Positions 22,551 through 35,303 are shown, counted from the first letter of the stretch. The stretch: DNA of 64,000 bases from Allium sativum (GCA_030737875.1 CM060921.1:406078192-406142191), one strand, 5' to 3'. The notes: a model not told the origin generated them from the sequence alone. Numbers and translations are program-made.

Positions 22551-25500
22551 TGTTGTATATAACGTAATTGTATACACAATTATATGATTTTTGTTTGATG
22601 ATAACAACCGAATAAATATCATTTTAAATGTATTTGTTACTGTACTGTTCTATATATATATCACAGACAGGAATATAATATTTATATTTAAATAGAATAC
22701 AATTTTATAGATATTCATATATTCATATAGTATTTTATTTAAATTGAATATTGTATTTCAAATATTCAAACAATACAACTATTTATAACTCCACTATTTG
22801 AATTCATCATTAATATACATTTCACTTCATATACACTACATCATTCTACATTCTTTGTACTTGTAAATAAACTTAATAAAATAGACAAGTTTGTTTTGAC
22901 AACAATAAAATAATATTTTATTTCAAACAAATTTGTTTATTACAAATATCAGTACAATTCTCTCTACAACACTCATATAGTCACTCTGTCTATACAAATC
23001 ATATATACATACATTTTCACTTTCATATACAGACACATTTGCTGACACTGTTTCATTCACTGTCTTCGATTTTCTGTCTTCACACCTCACAGTCAGTCCA
23101 GTCATCATCTTCATACCTGTCATATATACAGAAACACACACAAAATATATGGAACAGAAACATTTTTCAAAATACGTGTGAATATAAATTTTGTTTTTAA
23201 AATTTTATTTGACTCAGATTTCTGGTGTGTTTCTCATCATTTTTCATGACTTGATCTGATTCGTCTAGCTAGTTTGTATATGAACAGGGACAGAAAAAAT
23301 CTTTCTAATGACTGCATATACACCCCTGTATAGATATACACGTGTGCATTGCCTCGCCAATCAGTATACAGTGTGCAACTTAGGAGTAGCCACATGGACC
23401 ATCTCGACTTAGTGCACAGCATAGCTAAATGGTCGAGGATCACAAATATGGTGCAACTCAAAAGTGCTCAGCATACAAAGATCAAAGCAATGTGGTCAAA
23501 AGTGAAAATCAGCAACATATACATGGCAACATACAAGTTTTCAACATGTCAAGCCAGCATGGTTTATATCAACACAGTCATGATGTTTCAATACAAATTG
23601 ATCAATACTTTCAAGTTGGTGCAATCCAGTGTGAAAATCCAGTTTCAATGTCGCATTCAATAATTCCCGAATTTCAGGCATTTTAGCATGGTAGATCGAG
23701 TTAAAGTACTACAACTCAAATCAGGTGCATGGGTGAACACAACAAGTGCAAGTGCAAAGGTGCCAACAACTCAGCATGTACATTTGGTTCAAGCTTCAGA
23801 AAATCATGTCGAAGGTTCAAATTTTGTAGATGCCAAGTAATCACATATAGGCAAATGGATGGTGTGATAACTGCAGCAAATTCAAGTATATACAAGTGTT
23901 CGAATACAACTCCATACATACACAGTCAAAGTAAATAGAGCATAAGCATAGATGGTGAAGCTATATTACATGGATGGTGAAAACTGTGTGTGAACACTCT
24001 TATGTTCAGGATTTGCATATACATCAATCTCAAGTCTGAAGTACAAGTGCACACATAACAGTGACAAAGCAAAGAAGAAGTGTAATATATGTTCTCTTAA
24101 ATGGTCATATACACATAGCAGTATGGAATCAAAATTACATTAAGTAGTGGTGCAAACATGAACATGTTACTGCAGTTCTTGTGTACACTGCATGGAGCAT
24201 ATAAAGGCTCAAGACAAGAATACAAGGTCGAGGCATTGCAAGAAAATCAAAGATGCATCCGTCACAAAAGAATGGTGCACACAGACCAAACGCAAATGAT
24301 TTTCCAAGATAAAAATGGACATAAAGAAATGATATGCAGAAAATTAGCAAGGAGAAAATTTGCAAATCAAATGTCTTTAATGACAAGTGTTGAACCAATA
24401 TTTACAGCATATAAGAAATTTGGGAGGATCATTGATATTGCATAAATCATTTTGGGACAGAAACTGTTTCCAGACTTAAAACCATTCCATTTGAAATTCA
24501 TTCAAATCTATTTCCAGATTTACATCGACAAATTCAACAATCCAAGCCGAGCAAAATTAGAAGGGACATAAACATCTTTGGCCAGTAACAAAGTAATCAA
24601 GAGTGATCAAAGGCAGGGACACAGCAAGTTAGTGACGTACATGTAGAGAAGTTTTTTCAGGTGCATCAGGAATTAAAGCAACACAACATGCATGAAATTG
24701 TTCAACATATACAAGACTTCGAACCCTTATGAATGGAAAGGTTTCAGTTTTAAAGACCAGTTTTTAATCAAGGAAATCATCAAAATGTTTCTGTTGTTAG
24801 AAACCATTTTTAGGCAACAAAAATTGTTTTCCAGTTTTGCAAATGAGATTCACTGCAGACAAATCTATCAAGCAGGAAACAAAATCCGAAATCATTCAGT
24901 GGAATCTTACAAGGCAACAAATCATTATTCACGCAAGGGGCCACAAGACTATCCTTTCAAGATTTAATCAATTCAAGGCAACAAAAGGTAATTTCATTCG
25001 AGAATTTCGAAAGGGGAAACATTCACAAAAATCAGCCGAGTCATCTAGTGAAATCAAGTTGAATAGGGTTTTCGTTTTTACCCTATAAACACCTATCATC
25101 ACAGGCAGTTGAGCATTGAAAAACATACAACAATAATACATCGAAACCCACAAAATCAATTCAAGTATTTCAAGGCAAGAAATTTCAGAAAACTCACGAA
25201 TTTTGATCAAAAGCCCGTCCTTAAATCAATCGAAGAACAGGAGCAACGACGCCATCAAGCAACAGAGATCATCTTCCAGAATACATCATAAATTGCAATC
25301 GATTTGGGGATAATTTCATTGAAACCCTAGTTTTATTTCCAGCTGCCATTTCCAGAGAAAGAGGAACAATCGTGTTTAACTAATTCTAAAGTGGGCCGGC
25401 CAAATTTTGGACTTAAGGGAACAAAGGGGATAACCCTTATATTTTAATTCCTAGGGCTTTTTCAATTTGATTTTTTTTTGTTTTTTTTGTGTTGTAAAAC

Positions 25501-25899
25501 GATTCGAACAGTTTTCTAGAGTTTGTAAAATTCTAGGTGTTTCAGTTAGGGATTAACTGACAGTTTACTAGTGCTTGTAAAACTAGGGAAAATCCGGTCT
25601 AGTGAATATAGACCAGTCTAGAGTTTTGAGCGTAGGGTTAGTATAGGAGCAGGGAGTGCAAGTTTACATGGTCTTGTAAGCGGGATCTGTTCTATCACCT
25701 AGTAGAAACCTTATGAATGCAGCACTAGGCAAGATTTTGCCGAAGCTGGGTATATCTTGTGTCATTTACTTTCTACATTTCTGTTTCAGCTATATTCTGT
25801 GATTTGTTTATTATTATACATCACATTTGATTTTTAATTCAGCTAAAATCTGTGATAAACCCTATTCACACCCCCTCTAGGGTTAATCTAGATCCAACA
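22551..25899 (+). mobile_element. Copia-type retrotransposon 3' LTR (3349 bp)
   Basis: Starts TGTTGTATATAA and ends ATCCAACA. The last 850 bp match 1-854. It is unusually long for a copia LTR. The body (22600-25000) is AT- and CA-rich with no sustained reading frame; the short open stretches there do not resemble known proteins. The 3' flank CCATA (25900-25904) is the predicted target duplication, but its partner lies upstream of the window. Confidence 0.88.
25083..25089 (+). promoter_or_regulatory. Candidate TATA box, copia 3' LTR
   Basis: CTATAAA matching 35-41 in the 5' LTR; same flanking sequence. Confidence 0.4.
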
Positions 25900-28800
25900 C
25901 CATATGTCTAATACAGGAGAGAGGTCCTCGTAGATTAGGTCAATCTCCAAGTACGTCTGGACGATCACCACTTATTACCTTTTCTTGGGTGTACAGCCCA
26001 TTCAAGACATTAGTAATCGTCCATACGATGTGAAGATCTCATGTCTTCAACCACCGTCTTCATCGTTGACTTTTAGTCGTTGTATTAATTATTCGGAATG
26101 GGTTAAACCTGGTCTTTTCGAATAACTAGCGTATTTTATAATCAATAATCAAGTGCTATAAAAACACATCATATGCTCATTCCAATTCAGAATATTGTTT
26201 TATTCAAATATTCACATCTTTAGGGAAAGGTTCCCATTAATTTTATCAAAGATAAATTCTTTTAAAATTAATCTTCCTTTGGATATCAATTTCAGAAGAT
26301 TTTATTTTATCTTTTATCAATTCTAAACCAAATTAAGTTTATAAAATCAGTTGGGATTATCGAGCCTTACCGAAGTAATCATTTATTATTTATTATCCTA
26401 ACCTATTCATTCCATGGAGCAAAACTGGTAGTACTCCATATTTAACACCCAATGTGTTATCGGTAAGTTTAATTACCATTTCCCGTTCAAATCTAATTAA
26501 AGATTTAACTATCACATGGAGTAAAGTTGGCGATACTCCATTCTCGATCATTTCTCATATTTGGCAAATTTAATTACCACATTAACTTTTCAATCTAATT
26601 AAAGATTCATTAAAACTCCATTTAGTTTTAATCTCCCAAAAATCATTATTTAATGATTATTCAAATTTTGGAAATAAATCCTGTCCTTAACTGGGTTAAA
26701 GAATGAATGTCATTAAAAACATAGTTCATGATAAACCCAAAATCACATTCCATTAACCATGGAATCTTCACAGGAAACAGATTAATATATAATCATATCA
26801 ATTTCCGTATCCTACTAATAATATAAATAGAATAACGGCTAAGCCTTTTAAATTCCATATATTGTAACAGTCTTTCTCCACAGAAGCTCACTACAAATAT
26901 CACTAAATCGAATTCCATTCAATTCCAATTTAATATATTAAATTGGAAAACTTTACTTTGGAAAATTTTCATTAAATGTAAATAAAAGATTTATATATTC
27001 CATATCAAATTTCACTGTTAATTGGGTTAAAGAACGAATGTCTTTAAAAACACAGTTCAAAATAAACCCAATTCACATTCCATTTTATTCCAATTATTAA
27101 ATATAACTGGAAACTCTAAGAATCTTAATTTAAAGATTTATTCCTTTCCCACGAGTTTTAAGAACAGTGTTACTGAAGACACCATTCACGACAAACCCAA
27201 AATACACATTGATATTAAATATAAGGCTTTAAATAGAAATTATATCGACTTACATTCAATATCAAATTTTAAAACCAACACATATCGTATGGGGAATAAC
27301 GATATATATCTATCTTACAAATTCCTCCACAATATCCGTATTAATAGAATCCAATATCGTAATCTCCCGAAGATGATTTCTATTCAAATACATTCCAATT
27401 CATACATTGGAAAATTCTGGTTAGATTAAAACCATCCACAAATCCAATTTATTTATTTAAAAACGTTGGGTTATCTTTCTAGTTAATAACTAGTTCATTT
27501 TGATAAAAATATATTTTTATCTTTACAAACATGGATTTTTTCATCCTAATTCTTTCCGAATCATTTATTATGATTTTACACAAATTATTAATTTTTTACT
27601 AATTTTATCAAGGCCCGTACAGTCGGTTTCCAATAACGGCCACCGAATTGCATCCATAACGACCTTTTCCATAACTGATTTGGATATAATTCCAAATCCA
27701 ACCGTTGGATTTTGAATCTCGTATATTTATTGGAAATCTCTTTCCGATACGAACCCAACGGTTCTGATTTTAGGAGAATCCGACGATCGGATCTCTCATA
27801 ATGTCAATTCAAAGTCAATGGTTGAAATTCGCGAATGGTCGCGGCGCGGCGCATTCTATTCAAAACATTATATATATATATATATTGTATTTCGTTCAAA
27901 ACGTATTTTATAAATTCGTTTTAAGAACGATTCCCACTTTCATTTCAATCTTAAATCAAAATTGAATACTCCTTATAATTATAATATTTAAATGATAATA
28001 TTTTCAAAATATCATATTTTGAAATAATTTCCTCTCGATATTCATTATAAAAATGAGTAAAATCGATATAAAAGTCGTTCGTGTTAAAATGGCACATATC
28101 TAATCAATACAGCTTCACATTTTTCAATATTTTCGTGTCATCCAAAATTGGACATCAAATTCACATTTTAATCCTTTGCTAAATATTATTTTAAAATATT
28201 CTTTATTTAAAAATATTCGTTATTTTAAAATATTCATTATTTCCAAATTGGAATGAGACCGAATCAATTACCATAAAATTTTATTTATATGGATTTCATA
28301 CATCACATGTACACAACAACAATAATAAACAATCATCCCTCATCAAGAGTGCATTACACAACTGCATATGCATTAAATATAAAAAATTAATGCTTACTAC
28401 AGTCTGTCAACCAATTGATTGACATACAACTAAACAATTGGGGTTAGTGTACGTCAAATATCATCCGAATACTCGTGTGGGGTTTCAACCAACAAATACC
28501 GAATACTATTTATGCAGTTGGGCGATGTGTAAAATTTATCATCCCAATCAATGTCAGTTAAATGGGTGTACAAAAACAAATCGTCTGATTTGTAAATGAA
28601 TATTTTTTTTCATTTCAGGAGAATTTTATGCCATTTACTTATACGTTAAAAATTACATTTTTAACAATAAAATATTTATTTCAACACTTGACAATTTTAT
28701 ATAGTTCATACATTCAATAAAAATGATATTTTTATTGTTCAAACATTTTATTCAACACATGAATATTTATATAGTTTATTTCAGAAAATTTCGGTATTAT

Positions 28801-29451
28801 AATGGCGCGATATTAGAATCGGAATAATGTCTAGCATTATCCCTTTCCTGATACTGGCTCGCGCCATGCACAATAATCAATCCATCACAATAAATCAACC
28901 GCAATCAATATACCACAATCAATCAATTTCACCACAATTCAATTCAAATAAACAAACATCCATGGTTTGTACAATAAATAGTGTCAGGAGCTACTAAGCC
29001 CCGTCTGCAACCTAGGATATATTTAACTGTAAAATAGTTTGAGTGAGAAGGTGTTCTCACATTGGGATCCACTCCGACATGCTTTTCTGACGTTCTGAAT
29101 TGTTGTTCTGATCCTAGAATTTGTAAATGAGCTCCAATTTTCACACGATCTTTTTTCCTAGCTTAAACGAGCTATTTCGGACAACTTTCGCCTAATGGAC
29201 TTTCTTCCGAAAATGCTCCAATTCGCCAGAATTTGCGAAAAGACATAAATCGGATAACAGACTTTGGACACTTTTTCTGAACAACTCCGTAATCCAAAAT
29301 ACGGCCTCCATATAGTCAAATCAAAGAGAAAATTGTGCCCTTCGATTTTGGCACTGTGGATTTTTGTCCAGAGGGGCTCAGATTGGAAGATATGGTCTTG
29401 GGGAGGTCAGGGGCTGTTATTGGCGTATGAGGTTTATAAAAATTTGATTTT

Positions 29452-29739
29452 TTAAATGGAGGGCGGTCCACAACGGTGCTGGGTGGTGGAGGAGGTGCGC
29501 AGGTGGTTGGTGGTGGTGATGGGTGGCACAGGCGGTGGTGGGGCTAGAGGCGGCTGGAGCGGCAGTTTTAGGCTTGGGTTTGCAAAGGAGGACGGGGAGA
29601 GCGAGGAGGACGATGGGGAGGAAGGAGGAGGAGGTGACGGGGTATGGGGAGATGGGGCGGCGCTCCGGTGAGGTGGGCGACGCTGGAGGGAGGGGGTGAC
29701 AGGCTGTAGATTGGGGTTTTTTGTATTTTTTTCTTTCAT
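29452..29739 (-). CDS. Pro/Ser-rich open frame in giant LTR B, 95 aa
   Basis: No recognised domain. ATG at 29737-29739 lies about 40 bp after a TATA box on the same strand, so it would be the first frame of an LTR transcript. Composition is dominated by Pro, Ser and Thr with runs such as PSPPPPSSPSSSS; the DNA is a GC-rich island in AT-rich surroundings. In LTR A the matching island has lost the frame, and C lacks it. Element D carries an unrelated Pro-rich frame at a comparable place. It could be a captured host first exon or a compositional accident; low confidence that it is translated. Confidence 0.25.
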   Translation of the reverse strand: MKEKNTKNPNLQPVTPSLQRRPPHRSAAPSPHTPSPPPPSSPSSSSLSPSSFANPSLKLPLQPPLAPPPPVPPITTTNHLRTSSTTQHRCGPPSI

Positions 29740-29778
29740 ATGAGCGTTGAACTAAGGGAGAAAAAAAGGGGTAGGGGC

Positions 29779-29788
29779 TTTTATATAA
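29779..29788 (-). promoter_or_regulatory. TATA box of giant LTR B
   Basis: TATATAAAAG on the minus strand, followed by CCCCTACCCC and a pyrimidine-rich leader, then the ATG at 29739. Confidence 0.5.
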
Positions 29789-30487
29789 TTATTTAATTTC
29801 CAAAAAGTGAATTTTCCATTCGAACTCCAAATCAAGCCCAACAACTATCACCCCAGCTAATACCCCCATTCCGAACACAATGGGATATGTCCCGTAAGCT
29901 AGTTCGACTATTTTGATCTGTTTTTCTTTAAATTAAAATATAAATCAATATATTGAATTTTAAACGTACATTTTAATTCACCACGCTCACATATTAATTC
30001 CAAAAATTATGAAATTTGAAACCTAACAATAATTTTACATTCTAGATCCAACAAAAGTGGTTTCATCGAAAATGGAGGTCGTTTGCAAAATGGTTATTTT
30101 TAAGGGCTTTGCGATGATTTAAAAATCGAATTTTTAAATTCTGACGTAATTTCTGACAAAATTATATTAAAAATAATTTTTAAATTGGTTTTGAATTTCG
30201 GGTTGTTACATATATTATAAATAATTAAATATATTTGAAATCATAAGTTAAATCTTAATAATTTGAAATCATTTTAGAAAAGGAGTTTGAAATAAAATTA
30301 AAATCAATTTGAAAACAGAATTTGAAAGTGCTAACAGAAATTTTAGATATAAATTAGACTCCATTACTTGATAATCTTGAGCTCTTGAAATCTTGATTAT
30401 CTTGATACTCATGAGTCTTGAATTCCTTGATATCTTGTATCTCTAAAACCGTACAATCTTCAATATTTATATCCTACATATATATCT

Positions 30488-30490
<3 letters not shown>

Positions 30491-30534
<44 letters not shown>
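30491..30534. repeat. (AT)22 microsatellite
   Basis: Perfect AT run just upstream of the LINE remnant. Confidence 0.95.
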
Positions 30535-30538
<4 letters not shown>

Positions 30539-30592
30539 CAAAAGATGTTAGTATGTATTTTATAATCAATAATGTAAATTATCGAAACAAGG

Positions 30593-30934
30593 TTGTTGTC
30601 ATCAAAATTCCATTCTCCAACAAATATTATTGGAATTCTTATAAATTTCTTTTTTATGCTAATAAAAGATATCCATGTGATACTATTTTTATTAATTATT
30701 TACTGGTATATTTGGTTTGAGAGAAATCAATATGCTTTTCATGATCAAAATGATAATTTGATTTATAGAATTTCTATCTTTTGTTTTAATTGGCTTTCAA
30801 GTCCTTCTTATAAGCTTAACAAACTTTTTTATTTTAAAAAATTCCTTACTTCCATTAGATCTCGTATTTATACTTTCAAATATAACTGTCATCTGACTAC
30901 CAATGCTATATCAGCCTCTGTTGCTTCCAATTAG
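30593..30934 (+). pseudogene. LINE (L1-type) ORF2 C-terminal fragment
   Basis: A ~113-codon open frame whose second half reads YWYIWFERNQYAFHDQN...NLIYRISIFCFNWLSS, the pattern of the C-terminal zf-RVT region of plant non-LTR reverse transcriptases (a W-x-IW-ERN core, then a helical tail). The catalytic part is absent, so this is the usual 5'-truncated LINE. A 3' UTR-like stretch continues to ~31380 (AATAAAA near 31360). I see no poly(A) tail or target duplication. Identification is by motif memory only. Confidence 0.55.
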
Positions 30935-31380
30935 TGATACCTGGTTATTCATCTTATCTGTTCTATTGTTCTCTTTCATGCTTCATATATTCATGTATAT
31001 AGATATATATGTTTCTGGTGTTATATGTGATCTCTGATATAGTTGTTCTGATTATGCATGTGAATGTTTATTATATTTCTTTCTGTCTGTCTTTTGTTTC
31101 TATCTGTGGTGTCATTTGATATTTCTTTTTATATTTGTTTATGTTATATATTTTCCGTGAGCTTCTTTTTTGTAGCAATAGGTTTAGGATAGTATTTTTT
31201 TTCTTTTTGTGGACTCTAGCTTTAGGTTCTATATTTTGTACTTTGTATATTTTATATTTGGACTCTAGTACTTAGGCGAGGGTTTCTTTTCCTTTTTCAT
31301 TGTAAGGGGTGGGTTTTGCTACCTGTCAGGCCTGTTGCCAGCTCTCTTTTTAAGTGTGGAATAAAATTACATGAGCGCTC

Positions 31381-32933
31381 TCCTCCATGTGAGGATCACT
31401 CGTTTTTCTCAAATTCCGTGTGCGCATGAATGGTGCTGCTGCATTTAAGTAAGGTTTAACTGTATGAACTAAGATGTTTGCAGTATTCTAATGAATAAGG
31501 GTGTATGTGATTTGATTTATATACGAGGTGGTTTGTGCATATAAAATATGTAGTTGTTGCTTTTTTCTACCAATAGCTATGGTTCCCACTTCTATATATA
31601 CGACACCAAAGAATAGAATATTAAAGAATACTTGATCAACAGAGCTGGTTCCAAATGAACTAATAATATAATAGCAGTGTCTCCACGACTGGCTAAAACT
31701 TCACCAATCAATTTCTTCTGCAACAAACTCTTTTGTAATTAAGGTAGGTGTTTAATGATATAAGTCAAAATAAAATTATTAATATTATATTATTAAAAGC
31801 TTTGGTGAATCTCTTGAATGGATCTGAATTAGTGAAACAAATAAAGTTGATGTTATTTTAGGAATTCAAGGTGAGAATCAGACGGTATCAGTTATAATCC
31901 TAATTAAAATATTAGAATAATATCACACTACCTGTAACCGAAAACATATAGCCTATCATATGCAGTTTACATGCATGATTAGTGATAATACCGCACCAAT
32001 TATAGTTTCATGGAGAAAGAATACAATTGTAGGATCATTCTCATATTTTGGTAAGTCTTACTTCAGTTTTTTTTCCTTGGTCCTATGTTATTTTGATATT
32101 TTTTTGTATTGTTTCTAGATCAACAATATGTTATCTTGTTTTCCAAATCCAACAGTAATGTTTAACCAATTGTTTAGTGGCAAATTTGTTTACAATTTGA
32201 TAAACTAGTAAAAGTTTGATGATCTAATCTTACATGTTCAGATTTCAGTGGTAGTTAGATATATTTAAATTAAAGCTTGTACATTGGAAAAGATGTTATT
32301 TCGTTAATGTAGTACTAAGGTGCATTAATAAACAAATATGCCTTTAATTATGAAATAAGAATTTCATTTACAATCAAGGATCAGTTTCGAAACATTGATT
32401 CACATGCTTTGATTTTGCACTGTAATGGAGAGGCGAAGGAGATTTTTGCATTAGATGGTTATACAAGCAGTTAGACATTTATACCTATAGGCCACTCGAA
32501 TTATTTATTGATTATTTTATGCAACTATGTTTTGTGTTAACTATATTATTCTTACATTGTCTAATATTCTAAAAGTGCATCATTTTTTTCCTTTTTGCAA
32601 ATGTGATTTCAAAAAAAAAAAAATTGATGAATCATGGTGCATAGAAAGGGTTTACAGGAAAGTCTGGTTATCTTTATCTGTTATTTTATTATATTGTCAA
32701 CCTTATACCTATGTAACTTGAATTTGTTGCATTATATTTGTATTTTTTTGTCTCTTTGAAGGTAGGATTTATCTTTTCTCTATAATAATTTGTCTATGGT
32801 AAATTTGCTTATGCAATATTTTTTTGTTATCAATCTGGAGAATGATTGAATTTATTTATGTCACTTGAGGAATCAATTACATATTTTAAAATAATTTCCA
32901 TACCTTGAATCCTCGATAATAAGTTGTCATCTT
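31381..32933. other. Unassigned AT-rich DNA
   Basis: About 1.5 kb with stops in every frame, apart from one 64-codon stretch at 32527-32721 with no recognisable features. Short A and T runs; no repeats or element ends that I can see. Confidence 0.5.
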
Positions 32934-33275
32934 GAAACACCTAGTAAGTATTGCAGGTTATCATCTTGAAACACTTATTAAGGGTTGCTAGTTATCTTCT
33001 TGAAACACTTATTAAGTGTTGCAGACTGTTAATTTGAAACACTCATTAAGTGTTATTGATTATGAATTTGAAACACCCACTAAGTGTTGTTGTTTATCAA
33101 TTTGAAACACTCGCTAAATGTTTTAATTCGTTAAACCAAAACACTTGCCGTGTTTTAATTCATCAACCTGAAACACATGCTAAGTGTGTCAATTTTCCAA
33201 TCTGAAACACATGCTAAGTGTTTCAATTTGTCAATCTGAAACATAATATAAGTGTTTCAAAAATCTGTAACACAC
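32934..33275 (+). repeat. 34-bp tandem array of hairpin units, ~10 copies
   Basis: GAAACAC begins at 32934, 32968, 33002, 33036, 33070, 33104, 33170, 33204 and 33238: a strict 34-bp period, with one unit near 33137 degraded. Each unit has AACACTnATTAAGTGTT, a near-perfect inverted repeat, so each can form a small hairpin. Similar AAGTGTTG words continue past the CACTA-like end at 33326, suggesting both belong to a CACTA-type subterminal region. Confidence 0.85.
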
Positions 33276-33325
33276 AAATCTGCAACACTTAAAAATTGTT
33301 CCAAGGATTTTAGCAACATCTTATT

Positions 33326-33560
33326 CACTACACCAAATCGATGATTTCACTACATTTATATTTGTAAACTTCTAAAACTTATAAATGTAACAAGCTACTA
33401 ACAGTGAAAAGTGTTCTAATAGCTGAAAAGTGTTGCTAAAAATAAATAATTTCCCATATAAATATTACAACACATTGGTTATAACATGCAACACTATTAA
33501 GTGTTATAATGGTGGATAAATATGTAAACATTTCATTAATAAGTGTTCTCATCTGTAATT
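33326..33560 (+). mobile_element. CACTA-like transposon terminus
   Basis: CACTACACCAAAT at 33326 resembles CACTA (En/Spm) terminal inverted repeats. It is followed by several AAAAGTGTT and AAGTGTTnCTAA words (33398-33560) that look like subterminal transposase-binding repeats. No matching inverted end (TTGGTGTAGTG) and no transposase are found in the window, so the other end or the 3-bp target duplication cannot be confirmed. Confidence 0.35.
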
Positions 33561-35303
33561 TAGCATACATTTTATTTTCGATGCTTGTTCATTCGCATTC
33601 CCCTTTCTGGCCACATATTTTGGTCTCTATCTATGAATCTCCTTCTTGCAACTTTCTGAACCATCATACTACCCTTCTCTAAGAATCAACGATGGAGAGG
33701 CTTTTGAAAGCTCTTCTCACACATCATTTGTGATATCTGGTAGCTATATAGTGACTGATGCTCTTGTGACCCATCAAATAAAATTTAGGGTTAATATTTC
33801 ATCTGTACACTTGATTCAGTGAAACAATGACGACTTGCAATATCAGGTTTGATTTTGATTTTTTATGCATTAAAACATTGATGACTCTTGCAACAGATTA
33901 GTTGGCGGCAAGCTTAAGATTGAATATAGATGTCGAATAAGATCTATGTTTATACGATTTAAATGCATTTTTAGAATTTGATTTTGTGAATTTTTTTTAT
34001 ATTTAAGTGCAAAACTGAAAGTTGAATTTTTGTGACTAAAAGGTTTTTTCAGCTTCGAAATTTTTGGGAAATTAATAGATTTGTAGATTTTTAAATGGAT
34101 GTCATTCATAGGTTTGTTCGAATTGGGGCTTGTAAATTTTTATTTAGATTCAGATTCCCAACTTTTAACTTGAGAAATATTTAGCATGTGGTTAATAGTT
34201 TCATGGTTTAATCACCTAGAGAGATTAGGTGTTCGTCTCCAAGTAAGAATGTGGGCGCTACAGCTAGGTTGATAGCTTATCTATTGTGGCGGAGTAGTCG
34301 TAATGGCAATAGTAGTAGCATGACTAGTAACATTAACAACAGTAGCAGTAACGAGTTGAGGAGTTCATCTCCTTTTCACGATAGGCAACAAGTTGGGAAT
34401 GTGCCATCGATTATAATTTTTGCTGCAGAAGTTAGGATAGCAAAGAAAGATGAAAGTAAGACTGAAGAGGCACATATGTTGATGGTGCTTTGATAGGCTG
34501 ATTAATTGATCTATCTAATCTTTTGTAGAAGTTATAAGTATGTTAAATAATAAGATGTTTTTATTTTATTTTACTATTGACTTTTGTGCTAGGCTTTCTA
34601 TATGTTAAAAGCTCGACCATGAAAGATGATTAGTTTGCAGGATCGAAAAGAAGATAGATTCTTCAACTTTTTTGCACTTGTACATAAATAAAAAAATTAC
34701 ACTTTATAGCAGTTTGATAAAATATTTGTATCTTAGATGAGTAGCGATGCGTATTTTGGTAAGCGATGATTTATGTTGCTACATATCTTTAAATCATTCG
34801 CCATAATCTATGTTCAGTAGACCCTTTAAAAGAAACCAACTCCAACAGTTTATGTGATGATATATAGATCTATTAGAATCATAGGTAGGCATGTCAAAGG
34901 CTTTATTTACACCTCACCAACCCTTCTGACTGCTATATTTAGAAAATGAATCTCAACTTAGACATTAGATATGTTGGTTTCTTCTTTATTACTTATTTTA
35001 TGTTGAATTTACACGATTCAAATATTTGTTTACGAGGGAAAGAAATTAGTTATCTGATTCAATCAATCAATTATGTTATATGTGGAAATATTTGAGAGGA
35101 TATTTTGATAGGAAACAATTGATTACATAATCAATTAGTTAATCAACGGATCCATAAATGAGAAAATAAGTATATTTATAAATTCACTGATTTTGTAATA
35201 TCAAGAAATAAATGATTGGCTTGGAGAATCAAGCAAGGAAGGAAACGTATGAAAACCAATTGATTCACTTTCTATCAAATTGCAAACATTTGGAAAGGTT
35301 TCA
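33561..35303. other. Unassigned DNA right of the CACTA-like end
   Basis: AT-rich and mostly without coding signs. Slightly richer, gene-like sequence occurs at 33596-33720 (pyrimidine-rich, then ATGGAGAGG) and at 34212-34493. I cannot assign the rest. Confidence 0.45.
34212..34493 (+). CDS. Unidentified short open frame, Ser/Asn-rich
   Basis: Open from just after TAA 34209-34211 to TGA at 34491-34493, about 93 codons. The first candidate start is GTG 34251, and no ATG occurs before residue ~25 from there. The N-terminal part (GATARLIAYLLWRSSRNG) is followed by a Ser/Asn stretch and a more charged tail (RIAKKDESKTEEAH). Composition differs from the surrounding AT-rich DNA, which hints at a host exon or captured fragment. 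No family recognised; it could also be chance. Confidence 0.22.
   Translation, partial: SPREIRCSSPSKNVGATARLIAYLLWRSSRNGNSSSMTSNINNSSSNELRSSSPFHDRQQVGNVPSIIIFAAEVRIAKKDESKTEEAHMLMVL

Larger units (their letters stand above)
25900..30209 (-). mobile_element. Giant LTR copy B, cut by the copia insertion
   Basis: Minus orientation: starts TGTAACAACCCG at 30209 and runs to 25900, where the copia LTR ends. The sequence at the break (CCATATG...AATACAGGAGAG) is found uninterrupted, in reverse, in copy C near 39672-39700, so B should continue on the far side of the copia element, upstream of the window. Shared blocks with A and C include the ATCTCCAAGTACGTC region and the CGGCGCGGCGC run. It contains a TATA box and a Pro/Ser-rich open frame. 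Confidence 0.82.

Noticed and set aside
22923..25291. Many 60-100-codon frames in the copia 3' LTR
   Set aside because: They lie on both strands, overlap one another and show no protein-like motifs.
30418..30720. 100-codon frame overlapping the LINE remnant
   Set aside because: Its first part is the (AT)n microsatellite and the rest is the LINE DNA read in another frame.
32934..33275. CRISPR-like array
   Set aside because: Units are contiguous 34-bp tandem repeats with no unique spacers, in a plant genome.
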